From positions 14,347 through 78,346 of the forward strand of contig JACPHN010000118.1 in assembly GCA_016188575.1 (NCBI GenBank): a stretch of 64,000 nt of DNA, given 5' to 3'. How positions within the stretch are numbered: the first letter of the stretch is position 1; every line of letters starts with the position of its first letter. A program made the translations under genes and the position numbers. Under the pieces are notes generated by a model that was not told where the DNA came from, searched no databases, and saw only the letters and a program-made list of their open reading frames with translations. The stretch comes from Candidatus Schekmanbacteria bacterium. Lineage in GTDB: Bacteria; CSSED10-310; JACPHN01. This document shows, one piece after another, positions 14,849-24,540 of this stretch.

Positions 14849-15646
14849 ATGGCCGTGCATCACTTCTCTTGGAGCACTGTCTACAGCTTTCTTCGGGCTG
14901 TATGCGGGATCTTTTTCCCCGCACCTGGCGTTTGTGCCTTGCTACTCGCTGGTGCGCTGGCAAGCGCGCAACAGACGGGCGATCGTCCCGCCGCCGCCCA
15001 ACCGCCGGGGGCGCCGACGGGTCAGTCTCTGACCCCAGGGCGGGCGGTCACTCTGCACGGCGTGCTGCGCGTGGGCGTCATGGCGATCGGCGGCGAGACT
15101 ACGGGCGTCATCTTGGTGTACAAGGAGCCCGCAGCAGGCGGCGATGCCAGGCACAGCACGATAGACGTCGAAGTCAGCGCGCTCAACGGGCTGACGCAAT
15201 TCAACGACAAGGCGGTCACCGTTACCGGAACCATTGTCGAGCATGCGTATGTCGAGCGCGGAAAGACACTCATCTTGAAGGCGTCCGCGATCGATCTCGA
15301 CGAGGCGGAGGTAAGCCCACCTGCGGCGCCGCGGCAGCTCACTTCCAGCTTTTCGCCAGGCCAGCGACTGGTGCTCACAGGAGTGCTGCGCGCCGCCAAA
15401 GCTGCGGACGGAAAGACGCAATACTCGCTGGTCCTTGGGGACAGACCAGCAAAGGAATCCAGAGCACTTGCAGTGGATGCAACAAAAGTTGAAGACATCG
15501 CAACTCTCGTCGGCAAGAAGGTGAATGTCACCGGGATCGTCGTCGAGGGAGCGCCGGCCGGCGGTGGGTCGGTGCTCACGCTGCAGCTCTCTGACGCGCG
15601 CGAGGCCCGGCCGGTGGGAAAGCAGATCAAGAACCGGCCCAACTAG
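14849..15646 (+). CDS. Exported protein with two tandem beta-rich domains
   Basis: The 265-residue protein has a signal peptide ending at ALASAQQ and two related domains. Domain one (about 65-160) reads VTLHGVLRVGVMAI and later KAVTVTGTIVEHAYVERGK; domain two (about 175-260) reads LVLTGVLRAAKAADGK and KKVNVTGIVVEGAPAGGG. The shared pattern G-V-L-R followed by V-x-V-T-G-x-I-V suggests duplicated OB-like beta-barrels. The frame is open far upstream, but ATG 14849 gives the signal peptide. It precedes the FHA gene by 39 bases. Function unknown. Confidence 0.72.
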   Translation: MAVHHFSWSTVYSFLRAVCGIFFPAPGVCALLLAGALASAQQTGDRPAAAQPPGAPTGQSLTPGRAVTLHGVLRVGVMAIGGETTGVILVYKEPAAGGDARHSTIDVEVSALNGLTQFNDKAVTVTGTIVEHAYVERGKTLILKASAIDLDEAEVSPPAAPRQLTSSFSPGQRLVLTGVLRAAKAADGKTQYSLVLGDRPAKESRALAVDATKVEDIATLVGKKVNVTGIVVEGAPAGGGSVLTLQLSDAREARPVGKQIKNRPN

Positions 15647-15685
15647 TCATGACCACAAGGCTTGCGATTCAGTGGGAGATTCGTG

Positions 15686-16378
15686 ATGCCATACCTCACA
15701 CTCAAGCTTCCGGGTGAAGGTGGTCTCGAGGCTGGCTTCCTGGTGAAGCAGGAGCTCACCATTGGCCGCGAGGCGGGCAACGAGATCGTGCTGCCGCACC
15801 GCGAGGTGTCAAGAAAGCACTGCGTCGTGCGCGTGGTCGGAGAGATGTTGTCGCTCGAGGATCTCGGCAGCTCCAACGGCACGCAAATCAACGGCAAGCT
15901 GGCGCCGGCACAAGGCGTGCAGCGGCTTGGTGAAGGCGATCAAATTCAGATCGGGCCGTTCTTGTTTCTCGTCAGTACCCGCCCCGGCAAGCGCTCGCAG
16001 TCCGCAGGGACGATGCTGGCCACCTCGGGTCTGCGGCAGGCAATTCGGGTGCGCGTGGTACATGGCGTCCAGGCGCGCCCCATGGAGTCCCGCGATCTGC
16101 AGATGAGTGAGGGGCTGGTAATAGGCAGCGACCCTTCCTGTGACCTCGTCGTCTCGCACCCGGATATCAGCGGCCGCCACTTGAGGATTGTGAACGCTCC
16201 GGACGGCCCGCGGGCGGAGGACCTCGGGAGTGCGCGCGGCACTTTTTTCGTCAGGCTGCAAGACGGAAACGTCGACCGCTTGCAGCGTCTCGTTCGCGCC
16301 AACGTGGAACCGGGGAGCCTGCTGCAGCTTGGTGAAGCCCCATTCATGATCGAGGTCGTGGGCCTGGGGCAGCGCTAG
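15686..16378 (+). CDS. Protein with two FHA domains
   Basis: The 230-residue cytoplasmic protein is essentially two forkhead-associated domains, which bind phosphothreonine. The first (about 8-105) has IGREAGNEIVLPHREVSRKH and DLGSSNGTQING, with all canonical Arg, Ser, His and Asn residues. The second (about 120-228) has IGSDPSCDLVVSHPDISGRH and DLGSARGTFF: the family Gly-Arg is replaced by Gly-Ser, and the Ser-Asn-Gly of the loop by Ser-Ala-Arg-Gly, so its phosphopeptide binding may be weakened. ATG 15686 follows GGGAG by about seven bases. Likely partners are the Ser/Thr kinases at 20764, 26051 and 36981. Confidence 0.9.
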   Translation: MPYLTLKLPGEGGLEAGFLVKQELTIGREAGNEIVLPHREVSRKHCVVRVVGEMLSLEDLGSSNGTQINGKLAPAQGVQRLGEGDQIQIGPFLFLVSTRPGKRSQSAGTMLATSGLRQAIRVRVVHGVQARPMESRDLQMSEGLVIGSDPSCDLVVSHPDISGRHLRIVNAPDGPRAEDLGSARGTFFVRLQDGNVDRLQRLVRANVEPGSLLQLGEAPFMIEVVGLGQR

Positions 16379-16400
16379 GGCGACCTGCCAAGCACCCCGG

Positions 16401-17633
16401 TCAGGAGCGGTGCGTGGTGCCTCCGGCACCCGCATCAACGCCTCCCGCTCGGGACGCGGTCGCAAGTCGATCCCGGAATGCCGCCACCACCGCGGCCCCG
16501 ACCTCGCTCGTCGTCGCGGTTCCGCCGATATCTGGCGTCATCACGGTGCCCGTCGCCAGCGTCTCCGCTACGGCGGACTCGAGAGCCGCCCCCGCCGCAA
16601 GGAGCTCACCGTCGGTGTGTCGTCTTCCCAACCACACCAGCATCATCGCTGTCGCCAGCAGACAGGCCAGCGGATTCGCCTCGTTCTTACCGGCGAGTGG
16701 GGGTGCCGACCCGTGGATGGGTTCGAACATCGCATGCCGGTCTCCGATATTGGCTCCGGCCGCCAGCCCCATGCCCCCTTGCAACGCGCTCCCAAGATCG
16801 GAGATTACATCTCCAGCAAAGTTCGGTGCCACAATGACGTCAAACCAGTTGGGATCGCGGATCATCCACTGGGTCAGCGCGTCCGTGTAGGCGTAGTCCA
16901 CCTGCACGTCGGGAAACTCGCGCGCAATCTCGGCACAGCGCGCGCGAAAAAAGCGATGTGCCTGGATGACATTTGCCTTGTCCGTGCACGTGACCTTTGA
17001 TCGCCTGCGGGTTCCGGCCTCGGAGCCATGAACGCCGCCGCGGTCACGCTCCGCCGCCCGCTCGCGCGCCAGCTCGAAAGCAAACCGCAGCACGCGGTCC
17101 GCACCCTTGCGGGTAATGATCGTGGGACTCGCAACGAGCTCCACCACACCACCGCGCTCCAGCGTGTGGCTCCCGTGGACGTATGCGTCCTCGGTGTTTT
17201 CGCGCACGACGACAAAGTCGACATGCTCCGGGCGCCATACCTGCTTGAGCTCGTTGACGATGCGGTGACGCACTCCGGGGTAGAGCCGCACCGGCCGCAC
17301 GTTGGCGTACAGGTCCAGCTTCATGCGCGTGCCGATGACCACGTCGTAGCCGGCGAGCTCGCCGTCCGCACGGGTCACCGTCTTGCCATCTGCGCCGACG
17401 TGCCCGACGGCGCCGAGCAGAATGGCGTCTGCCGCCTGGCAGCGCGCAAAGCTCCCCTCCGCCCACTCGCAGCCGTGCTCGGCATAGTATCTCCCCCCGC
17501 ACGGTATCTCCTGCAGATCCAACTGCGCCGCACGCAAGAACGGGCCGGCAGTGCGAAGCGCGAAGAGCGCCTGCTCGACTACCTCCGCTCCAATTCCATC
17601 GCCCGGCAAGACTGCAATCGCGTATCGCCTCAT
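16401..17633 (-). CDS. Isocitrate/isopropylmalate dehydrogenase family protein
   Basis: This 410-residue NAD(P)-dependent beta-decarboxylating dehydrogenase starts IAVLPGDGIGAEVVEQA. It has the substrate-loop block VVRENTEDAYVHGS, the catalytic Lys region VTCTDKANVIQAHR, the metal-binding Asp region APNFAGDVISDLGSALQGG, and the cofactor region EPIHGSAPPLAGKNEANP. The downstream half resembles NAD-type isocitrate dehydrogenases and archaeal isopropylmalate dehydrogenases, so substrate choice between isocitrate, isopropylmalate or a relative is open. An extra segment of about 15 residues (RDRGGVHGSEAGTRRR) is inserted just before the KVTCTDKANV block. ATG 17633 is chosen because the fold starts at once. 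It lies 13 bases after the prepilin peptidase gene. Confidence 0.85.
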   Translation of the reverse strand: MRRYAIAVLPGDGIGAEVVEQALFALRTAGPFLRAAQLDLQEIPCGGRYYAEHGCEWAEGSFARCQAADAILLGAVGHVGADGKTVTRADGELAGYDVVIGTRMKLDLYANVRPVRLYPGVRHRIVNELKQVWRPEHVDFVVVRENTEDAYVHGSHTLERGGVVELVASPTIITRKGADRVLRFAFELARERAAERDRGGVHGSEAGTRRRSKVTCTDKANVIQAHRFFRARCAEIAREFPDVQVDYAYTDALTQWMIRDPNWFDVIVAPNFAGDVISDLGSALQGGMGLAAGANIGDRHAMFEPIHGSAPPLAGKNEANPLACLLATAMMLVWLGRRHTDGELLAAGAALESAVAETLATGTVMTPDIGGTATTSEVGAAVVAAFRDRLATASRAGGVDAGAGGTTHRS

Positions 17634-17646
17634 ATTGCCACCCCAC

Positions 17647-18219
17647 TCAGCGCAACGGTCCCAGGCGCCCGAGCGCCGCAAGTATCCACGTAGCCACCGC
17701 GCCGCACCCGGCGCCAACGGCGAACGGAATCTTCGGCGAGTCCTCCTTGCTCGGCAGCTCCGTCGCCAGTCCCGGCACCACAAATGTGTACACCGTTCGG
17801 CCGATGCGGCGAAACGTCTCCAGCAGGCGACGTTCCGCGATCATCACCGCGACCGCCGTGACCCCCGCACCGAGGAGTGCATAGAAAATGGCCCACAGGG
17901 ATAGAGGGAAGGCAAAGAACGCGCCGACAACGGACATGAACTTCAGATCGCCGCCCCCCATGGCACCGACGATCCACAGCAGGATGAAGATGCCGAAGGT
18001 GGAACCGAAGCCGGCCGCGCTCACGCCGAGACCCGAGATCCCACCGTGGATTCCGTGCAACGCCACGGCGACGAAGAGCGCGGGAAATGTGAGCTTGTTG
18101 TAGATCTTGTGAGCACGGAAATCCGTGACGCCGCAGGCGAGGAGAAACGCGAAAAGCCCGACGTCTAGCAGCATTCCGGACACGCCGCGCCAGGCATACC
18201 ATTGCTGAGCAAGTTCCAT
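17647..18219 (-). CDS. A24-type prepilin peptidase (CpaA-like)
   Basis: The 190-residue integral membrane aspartic protease has the family's catalytic pair: Asp33 in CGVTDFRAHKI and Asp91 in GAMGGGDLK. About six hydrophobic helices surround them. It is short and lacks the N-terminal methyltransferase and Cys cluster of PilD, as in the CpaA/TadV class that processes Flp pilins. No Tad pilus genes lie beside it in the window, and it is transcribed with the dehydrogenase gene downstream, so its pilin substrate is elsewhere. The last third (after IGRTVYTFVVPGL) is an extra membrane segment. Confidence 0.88.
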   Translation of the reverse strand: MELAQQWYAWRGVSGMLLDVGLFAFLLACGVTDFRAHKIYNKLTFPALFVAVALHGIHGGISGLGVSAAGFGSTFGIFILLWIVGAMGGGDLKFMSVVGAFFAFPLSLWAIFYALLGAGVTAVAVMIAERRLLETFRRIGRTVYTFVVPGLATELPSKEDSPKIPFAVGAGCGAVATWILAALGRLGPLR

Positions 18220-18370
18220 GAGCTAGTCTCCGATCGGGGGCAGCGCTTCGCCGCCGGGTAGCGGGTGCGCGTGTCGCATGGCCGCCGCCCGCGCCACCCG
18301 GCAACGGCGCGAGCATGGGTCACCCGGCGACAACGCGTCTTCGCGCCTGGCTCGGCCGCCGCCGCCCACG

Positions 18371-20197
18371 TTACTTCTTCCCCTTCGCGCCGCCAGTATC
18401 GAACACGGCCAGGAACGCTTCCTGAGGGATCTCCACCTTACCCACCTGCTTCATGCGCCTCTTGCCTTCCTTTTGTTTCTCCAACAGCTTCCGCTTGCGC
18501 GTGATGTCACCGCCGTACAGCTTGGCCGTAACGTCCTTGCGGTACGGCCGAATCGATTCGCTGGCGATGACGCGGCGGCCGAGCGCCGCCTGAATGCGGA
18601 CCTCGTAGCTTTGGCGCGGGATGATCTCGCGGAGCCTGGCCACGAGGTCCTTGCCGCGAGCGTACGCGTTGTCCCGGTGAACAATGAGCGTTAGCGCGTC
18701 GACGGGCCGCGCATCGACCAGAATATCGAGGCGCACGAGATCCCCGGCCCGATAGCCCACGGGATGATAGTCCAGGGTGGCGTAGCCGCGCGAGCAACTC
18801 TTCAGCTTGTCGAAAAAGTCGAACACCACCTCGGCAAACGGCATGTCGTAATGAACGAGGACGCGATTCTTGGTCAGGTACCTGATATCCTTCTGGATCC
18901 CCCGGCGCTCCTCGCAGAGCTTGAGGATCGCTCCAACGTAGTCGGAGGGCGCGTGAATGGTGACATCCACGAACGGTTCCAGGAGCTGGTTCAGGCGGGT
19001 CGGCTCTGGCAGAGCGGCGGGGTTGTCGATGTCGACCGTCTCGCCGCTGGTCAGCTCGACGCGATAAACGACGGTCGGCGCGCTGGTAATCAAGTCGAGC
19101 GAGTATTCGCGCTCGAGCCGCTCCTGCACGATTTCCATGTGCAGCAGGCCGAGAAAACCGCAGCGAAACCCGAGTCCCAGCGCGAGGCTCGACTCGGGCT
19201 CGTAGCTGAAGGCCGCGTCGTTGAGTCGCAGGCGATCGAGGGCGTCGCGCAGCTCTTCGTAGGCGCCGCCATCAATAGGAAAGAGGCCGGCGAAGACCAC
19301 TGGACGGACTTGCTGAAACCCGGCGAGCGCGCCTTCGCAGCGCCTGCGGACGTGGGTAATCGTGTCGCCGATCTGGGTCTTGCGGACGTCTTTTACCCCG
19401 GTGATGATGAAACCGACCTCGCCGGCCGACAACGCCGCCACGGGCGTCGCGGCGGGCGTGAAGACGCCGAGATCCTGAATCTCCGCTTGCGTGCCCGTAG
19501 CCAGCATTTCGACGAGCTCGCCGGTCCGCATCGTGCCGTCCACGACGCGAATCAAGGTGACGACGCCGCGAAAGCTATCGAACCACGAATCGAAAATCAG
19601 GGCTTTCAGGGGCGCGGCCGGATCGCCGCCGGGTGCGGGGATGCGGCTGATAACCGCCTCCAAGACGTCCTGCACACCCTGCCCCGTCTTGGCACTACAC
19701 AGAATGGCCTGCCGACCCTCGATGCCGACAACCTCCTCGATCTCCGCCATCACCTCGGTCGGTCGCGCGGCAGGGAGGTCGATCTTGTTGAGCACGGGGA
19801 CGATTTCCAGGTTGTTGTCGATGGCGAGGTAGGCATTGGCGAGCGTCTGGGCCTCGACTCCCTGAACGGCGTCGACCACCAGCAGCGCGCCCTCACAGGC
19901 GGCCAATGATCGGGACACCTCGTAGTTGAAATCGACGTGGCCGGGGGTATCGATGAGATTGAGCACGTGCGCTTCGCCGCTGCGGGCCTCGTAGCGCAAC
20001 CGAACGGCGGCGGCCTTGATCGTGATGCCGCGCTCTCGCTCCAGGTCCATCGAGTCGAGATATTGCTCCTTGGCGTCGCGCGCGCTGATCGCGTGCGTCA
20101 GCTCCAAGACGCGATCGGCAAGCGTCGACTTTCCGTGGTCGATGTGCGCGATAATGGAAAAGTTGCGAATGAACCGTTGTTGATCGGATGGCGTCAT
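18371..20197 (-). CDS. lepA: Elongation factor 4 (LepA)
   Basis: This translational GTPase of 608 residues, close to the usual 600, back-translocates or remodels ribosomes. The N-terminus [15 protein letters not shown] contains the G1 motif (residues 17-25), followed by [22 protein letters not shown] and LNKIDLPAA. The LepA-specific C-terminal domain with [12 protein letters not shown] and [17 protein letters not shown] is complete, and the Lys-rich end is typical. ATG 20197 (MTPSDQQRF) is chosen; a longer frame to 20293 adds unrelated residues. It is divergent from the small winged-helix gene at 20420. A 151-base gap without features separates it from the prepilin peptidase gene. Confidence 0.96.
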   Translation of the reverse strand: MTPSDQQRFIRNFSIIAHIDHGKSTLADRVLELTHAISARDAKEQYLDSMDLERERGITIKAAAVRLRYEARSGEAHVLNLIDTPGHVDFNYEVSRSLAACEGALLVVDAVQGVEAQTLANAYLAIDNNLEIVPVLNKIDLPAARPTEVMAEIEEVVGIEGRQAILCSAKTGQGVQDVLEAVISRIPAPGGDPAAPLKALIFDSWFDSFRGVVTLIRVVDGTMRTGELVEMLATGTQAEIQDLGVFTPAATPVAALSAGEVGFIITGVKDVRKTQIGDTITHVRRRCEGALAGFQQVRPVVFAGLFPIDGGAYEELRDALDRLRLNDAAFSYEPESSLALGLGFRCGFLGLLHMEIVQERLEREYSLDLITSAPTVVYRVELTSGETVDIDNPAALPEPTRLNQLLEPFVDVTIHAPSDYVGAILKLCEERRGIQKDIRYLTKNRVLVHYDMPFAEVVFDFFDKLKSCSRGYATLDYHPVGYRAGDLVRLDILVDARPVDALTLIVHRDNAYARGKDLVARLREIIPRQSYEVRIQAALGRRVIASESIRPYRKDVTAKLYGGDITRKRKLLEKQKEGKRRMKQVGKVEIPQEAFLAVFDTGGAKGKK

Positions 20198-20419
20198 GAA
20201 TGGCGTCAATCCTCTGCAGGGGAGCGCAGGCGTGGGAGCGGTTTCTCGTTCGTGTAGCGAGCGAGTATAACGGCGCGCCGGAAGGTTCGCCACGCGCCTG
20301 CGCCGCGGTGAGCGCGGCGCAAGCCGTTGCGATCGCGCGCGGTGGCGCTATGATGAATCGGCGGATGGCCGTCGGTTGTCGTTGTGCGGCGGCGTTACTC
20401 ATTCACAAGTAGGTGGCGA

Positions 20420-20605
20420 ATGGATGACAAGTCGGCGGTAGTGCTGGAGGCCATGAAGCAGGCCGGGAAGCCGGTCAAGGCCGGAGACGTGGCGGAATCT
20501 ACGGGGCTTTCGAAGGATGAGGTCGGCAAGATCATCTCGGCACTCAAGAAGGCGGGCAAGGTGATCTCGCCCAAGAACTGCTTCTACGCGCCGGCCGAAA
20601 GTTAG
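20420..20605 (+). CDS. Small winged-helix-like protein
   Basis: The 61-residue protein reads MDDKSAVVLEAMKQAGKPV, then GDVAESTGLSKDEVGKII and ALKKAGKVISPKNCFYAP. This is a minimal winged helix: helix, helix-turn-helix with a recognition-helix-like ALKKAGK, then a short wing ending in YAP. Similar short proteins occur widely in delta-group bacteria. ATG 20420 has AGGTGG upstream. It is divergent from lepA with a 222-base gap. Confidence 0.75.
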   Translation: MDDKSAVVLEAMKQAGKPVKAGDVAESTGLSKDEVGKIISALKKAGKVISPKNCFYAPAES

Positions 20606-20763
20606 GGCCACGGTCGGGCTTCGGGTGAGGCACTGCTCCCGGGAGCCCGACCACCTGATGGGCAGGCGCCGGGCGGCGCACCAGGTCGGCCGCGAGGCGG
20701 CCTGGCCAGGGCGGTTCCCTTGCCCCGCATGAGCTCGCGCTCATCTACGGACGCGGTGCAGCG

Positions 20764-23700
20764 GTGACGGAAACATCTGAAGCAGATCAATACATTGGAC
20801 CCTACCTGCTCGGCGAACCGCTTGGCGAAGGAGGAATGGGGATCGTCTACCGCGCCGTGCAGACGCAGACGTCGCGAAAGGTGGCGCTGAAGACGGTGCG
20901 ACTCGGCGATCCGAGTCGAGTATTTGGCCTACGACGCGAGATTCGCGCCCTGACCTCGCTTCGTCACCCCGGGATCGTGCGTTTCGTGGACGAAGGGATG
21001 CACGCGGGCCTGCCGTGGTACGCCATGGAGCTCCTGCATGGCGCGACGCTGGACATCTTTTTTGGCGATCGCCAAAGCACGGCAGAAACGCGCGACGCCT
21101 TTCCCAGCGAGACCGTGCCGATCAATCGCGAGCTCGTGGCGGAGCTGCTGCAGGAAGATTCCGCCGCAGAAGTTTCCGAGTGGTGGACGCGGTCGCTGGC
21201 GGACCTGTCGGCGGAGTCTCTGGAATCGCCGACCGATCCACCAGCGAGTCTCGAGCCGGACGTTTCGCAGAGCGAGGACGACGAAGTCGCGGGCGCGGCG
21301 TCCGAATCGACGCGTGGCGGAGCGCCGCGCCCCCCCGCGGCTGGCGGACGTTTGCAGGAAGTCGTGGATGTGATGCACGCCCTGTGCCTGACCCTGGCCT
21401 ACATCCATGGCGAGGGTGTGGTGCATCGAGATCTCAAGCCCGAGAACATCCTCGGGCGGGCGAATGGGCAGCCGGTGATCATGGATTTCGGCCTGTTCTC
21501 TCAGGTCCGAGCCAAGACGGGAAGGGAAACTCTGGACCTGGCGGGCCGCATCGTTGGGACCGCCGCGTACATGTCGCCCGAGCAGGTCAGCGGCGCGCCG
21601 CTGGACCCGCGCGCCGACCTCTACGGGCTCGGCTGCATTTTCTACGAGCTGGTGACGGGGCTGCGGCCCTTCCGCGGCACCGTCGGCCAGATCCTCGCAC
21701 AGCAGCTCGACAAGGAGCCGATGCCTCCGTCCTACCTGGTGGAGATCCCCGCGGTTGTGGAGGAGCTCATCCTGGCGATGCTGCTCAAGGATCCGAAGGA
21801 CCGGCCGGCCTATGCCGAGGACGTCGCGGCGACCCTGCGCGAGCTCGGGGCGGCGGATATTCCTTCCTATCACAAGCCGGCGCCGCGGCCGTATCTTTAC
21901 CGTGCCGAAGCTCGGGGGCGTGACAACCAGCTCTTCGCGCTCCGTCGGGTGCTGGCCCGGGCCGGAGATGGTGAGGGCCGAGTCGTGCTGGTCCACGGCG
22001 AGAGTGGCATTGGCAAGACACGCCTGCTGCGCGAGCTCGGCGAAGAGGCGGGTCGGGCCGGATACCGCGTGCTGGTCGGCGAATGCTCGCACTTGCCAGG
22101 AGGCCTGCTGGAACCGCTGCGTAGGCCTCTGCGAGGCATCGCGGAGCGGTGCCTGACGCGGCGCTCGGAAGCAACCGAGCGGTTCCTGGCAGAGCATGGC
22201 CCGGCACTTGCAGCAATCGAACCGGCTTTTCTTACCGCCTCGGCCGCAAGCAAGGATCAGACCAGGGCGGAGCCTTCGCAACTGCGCGACCCGTCGGAGG
22301 TCAGACTCTTTGCCGCGCTGCGCGCGGCCCTGCTGGCCGCGGGCTCGGGCCGCACCACGCTGCTGGTCCTTGACGACCTCCAGTGGGCGGACGAAGGCAC
22401 GCTGCAGTTTCTGGCGTACCTGGCGGCTCCCGAACGACTGCGCGGCTGTCGCCTTCTGGTCGCCGGCGCTTACCGCACGGATGAGCTTCCTGACGGCCTG
22501 TTTGGCGCCAGTGCCGTGACCGACGCCGAGCTTGTCCCGCTGCACCGGCTCTCGGCGAAAGCGGTGCGCCGCATGGTTGGCGACATGCTGGCGGTGCCCA
22601 AGCCGCCAAGCGCATTTCTGGCCTTCATACTCAGGCAATCGGAGGGCAATCCCTACTTCATCTCGGAGTACCTCCGCCTGGCACTCGAGGAAGAGGTGCT
22701 GGTGCGCGACGACCGCGGGCGCTGGCGGGTTTCGCCGGAGGGGGCAACGGACGCGACGCAGGCGAGATTTCTCGCGTTGCGTTTTCCGCCGACCTTGCAT
22801 CAGCTCATGGTACGGCGCCTGGAGCGGCTCGAGGCGGACGCGGTCACCGTCTTGGAGATTACGGCGCTCGCCGGAAGAGAAGTTCCGATCGCGGTCCTGG
22901 CGGACGCTTCGGGGCTGGATGACCTCGCCTTTCTGACGGCGCTCGAGCAGCTCTACAAGCGGCATCTGCTGGAGGATGGGGAGCTCGGGCGGACGCGTTT
23001 TACGCATGGCGCGATGCGCGATGTCGCGCTGAACAGAGCGCCATCGGACCAGCAAACTTCGTGGCACGAGGCGATAGCGCTCGCCATCGAGCACCGTGCG
23101 GGGCAGGAGCTCGACGCCGAGACGCTCGGCGGGGTGGCCGTGCACTGGGAGAAAGCGGGTTGCCTGCCGCAGGCGCGGTTTTACTACGCCGCGGCGGCTC
23201 GCCGGGCCCGCGACCGCTACGCGCTCGATGAGGCGGGCCGCCTGTTCGGCGCCTGCCTGGCGCTGGCAGAGCAACCGACGCCGGCGACGATCGATGTGCG
23301 CCTGGAGATGGCCCGCACGGCCCTGCTTCCAGCGGGCAATTTGCGCGCCGCACAGGCCTCTCTGGAGCTGTCCTTGAGCGAGGCGCATCACCTCAACGAC
23401 GACGTCCGATCGACCGTCAGCCTGTGCTGGCTGGCGAGAGCGCTGGAGGAGATGGGGCATATCGAAAAGGCCAGGACCGGGGCGGAGCAGGCGTTGGCCG
23501 CAGCGCTGTCGCAGCAGCAACTCGGGACCGCGGGACACGCCACGGAGACTCTGTGCCGTGTCCACCGCGCCAGCGGTGACCTCGATCGCGCGATCTTCTG
23601 CGGAGAGCGCGCGATCTCGCTGTTCGAGGAGGCGAAGAAGAACCACGAGGTCTGTTCGGCGCGCGTCGACCTCGGCGAGGTGTATTTGCATCGCGGCGCC

Positions 23701-24540
23701 TATCAGCAGGCGCTCGCCCAGTTGGATGCGGCACGGGCGCACGCATGTCTGTCCGGGAGCTGGCGAGCGGAGGCGCAGGCATTGGCGGCGAGCGCCTTGC
23801 TCTCCTATCGCCGCGGGCGGCTGGCGGAATCGGACCAGGCAGTCAGTCGCGGCCTGGCGCTGGCGACGGAGGTCGGCGATCGCCGCACGGAGGCGGAGCT
23901 ACTCTGGATCGCCGCGTGCTTGCGCCGGATCGAGGGTGACACCGACAAGGCGCGCGGCCTGCTCGACCGCTCCGTGCGACTGTTTCGCTTCGCCGCGGAT
24001 CGCCGCGGCCTCGGTCGCGCCCAGCTCGTAGTGGCCGACCTCGCCCATGAACGCGGCGATTTCGCCATCTGCGACCACGCCCTGGCAGAGGCCGGGGAGT
24101 CGCTGGATGACACCGGCGACCTCGCGCTCAACGCCATCTTCCTCTGCCAGCGCGCCATGATCGCGCGCCGCCTGGGCCGACCGCGCGCCGAGATCAAGCG
24201 CACCATTCAGCGGTCCGTAGATCTTGCGCGCCGCGCCGGCGACCCCGTATTTCTCGCCAGATCGCTGTGCGAGTCGGGACACCTCGAGATCCTCCGCAAT
24301 CAGCCGGCGGCGGAGCTTCTGGCCGAGGCTCAGGCCCTCGCCGCGGCCTTGCGCTTCGAGCCTGGTGACCCCAATGACACCATGGCCGCAATCAACCGGC
24401 TCGTCCGCGCCGAGCAGGCGCTGCACGACGGTCGCGGCGATCGGCTCTTCCGCGGTGAAGCTCGGGACACCCTCGCGCCTGCGCTGCTGCGCAAGATCCT
24501 CCCCGGCGCGCCGCCTACTGCGCCTCCAGTACCGGCATGA
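20764..24540 (+). CDS. PknK-like Ser/Thr kinase with ATPase and helical-repeat sensor
   Basis: The 1258-residue cytoplasmic protein has three parts. The kinase (about 10-360) has GEGGMG at 21-26, the ATP-binding Lys43 (VALK), HRDLKPEN from His221, DFG from Asp241 and SPEQ in the activation segment. An acidic, low-complexity insert of roughly 95 residues sits between the hinge and the catalytic loop. A STAND/AAA-type ATPase follows, with Walker A GESGIGKT at 412-419 and LVLDDLQWADE near 537. The remaining 500 residues are TPR-like helices. This architecture matches PknK-type regulators that couple ligand sensing to kinase output. The GTG start at 20764 immediately gives the fold. Its last 26 bases overlap the opposite ATP-grasp gene. 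Confidence 0.9.
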   Translation: MTETSEADQYIGPYLLGEPLGEGGMGIVYRAVQTQTSRKVALKTVRLGDPSRVFGLRREIRALTSLRHPGIVRFVDEGMHAGLPWYAMELLHGATLDIFFGDRQSTAETRDAFPSETVPINRELVAELLQEDSAAEVSEWWTRSLADLSAESLESPTDPPASLEPDVSQSEDDEVAGAASESTRGGAPRPPAAGGRLQEVVDVMHALCLTLAYIHGEGVVHRDLKPENILGRANGQPVIMDFGLFSQVRAKTGRETLDLAGRIVGTAAYMSPEQVSGAPLDPRADLYGLGCIFYELVTGLRPFRGTVGQILAQQLDKEPMPPSYLVEIPAVVEELILAMLLKDPKDRPAYAEDVAATLRELGAADIPSYHKPAPRPYLYRAEARGRDNQLFALRRVLARAGDGEGRVVLVHGESGIGKTRLLRELGEEAGRAGYRVLVGECSHLPGGLLEPLRRPLRGIAERCLTRRSEATERFLAEHGPALAAIEPAFLTASAASKDQTRAEPSQLRDPSEVRLFAALRAALLAAGSGRTTLLVLDDLQWADEGTLQFLAYLAAPERLRGCRLLVAGAYRTDELPDGLFGASAVTDAELVPLHRLSAKAVRRMVGDMLAVPKPPSAFLAFILRQSEGNPYFISEYLRLALEEEVLVRDDRGRWRVSPEGATDATQARFLALRFPPTLHQLMVRRLERLEADAVTVLEITALAGREVPIAVLADASGLDDLAFLTALEQLYKRHLLEDGELGRTRFTHGAMRDVALNRAPSDQQTSWHEAIALAIEHRAGQELDAETLGGVAVHWEKAGCLPQARFYYAAAARRARDRYALDEAGRLFGACLALAEQPTPATIDVRLEMARTALLPAGNLRAAQASLELSLSEAHHLNDDVRSTVSLCWLARALEEMGHIEKARTGAEQALAAALSQQQLGTAGHATETLCRVHRASGDLDRAIFCGERAISLFEEAKKNHEVCSARVDLGEVYLHRGAYQQALAQLDAARAHACLSGSWRAEAQALAASALLSYRRGRLAESDQAVSRGLALATEVGDRRTEAELLWIAACLRRIEGDTDKARGLLDRSVRLFRFAADRRGLGRAQLVVADLAHERGDFAICDHALAEAGESLDDTGDLALNAIFLCQRAMIARRLGRPRAEIKRTIQRSVDLARRAGDPVFLARSLCESGHLEILRNQPAAELLAEAQALAAALRFEPGDPNDTMAAINRLVRAEQALHDGRGDRLFRGEARDTLAPALLRKILPGAPPTAPPVPA

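Noticed and set aside
20929-23742. A 937-codon open frame on the minus strand.
   Set aside because: It is fully antisense to the PknK-like kinase gene, has no family motifs, and arises from high GC with few stops.
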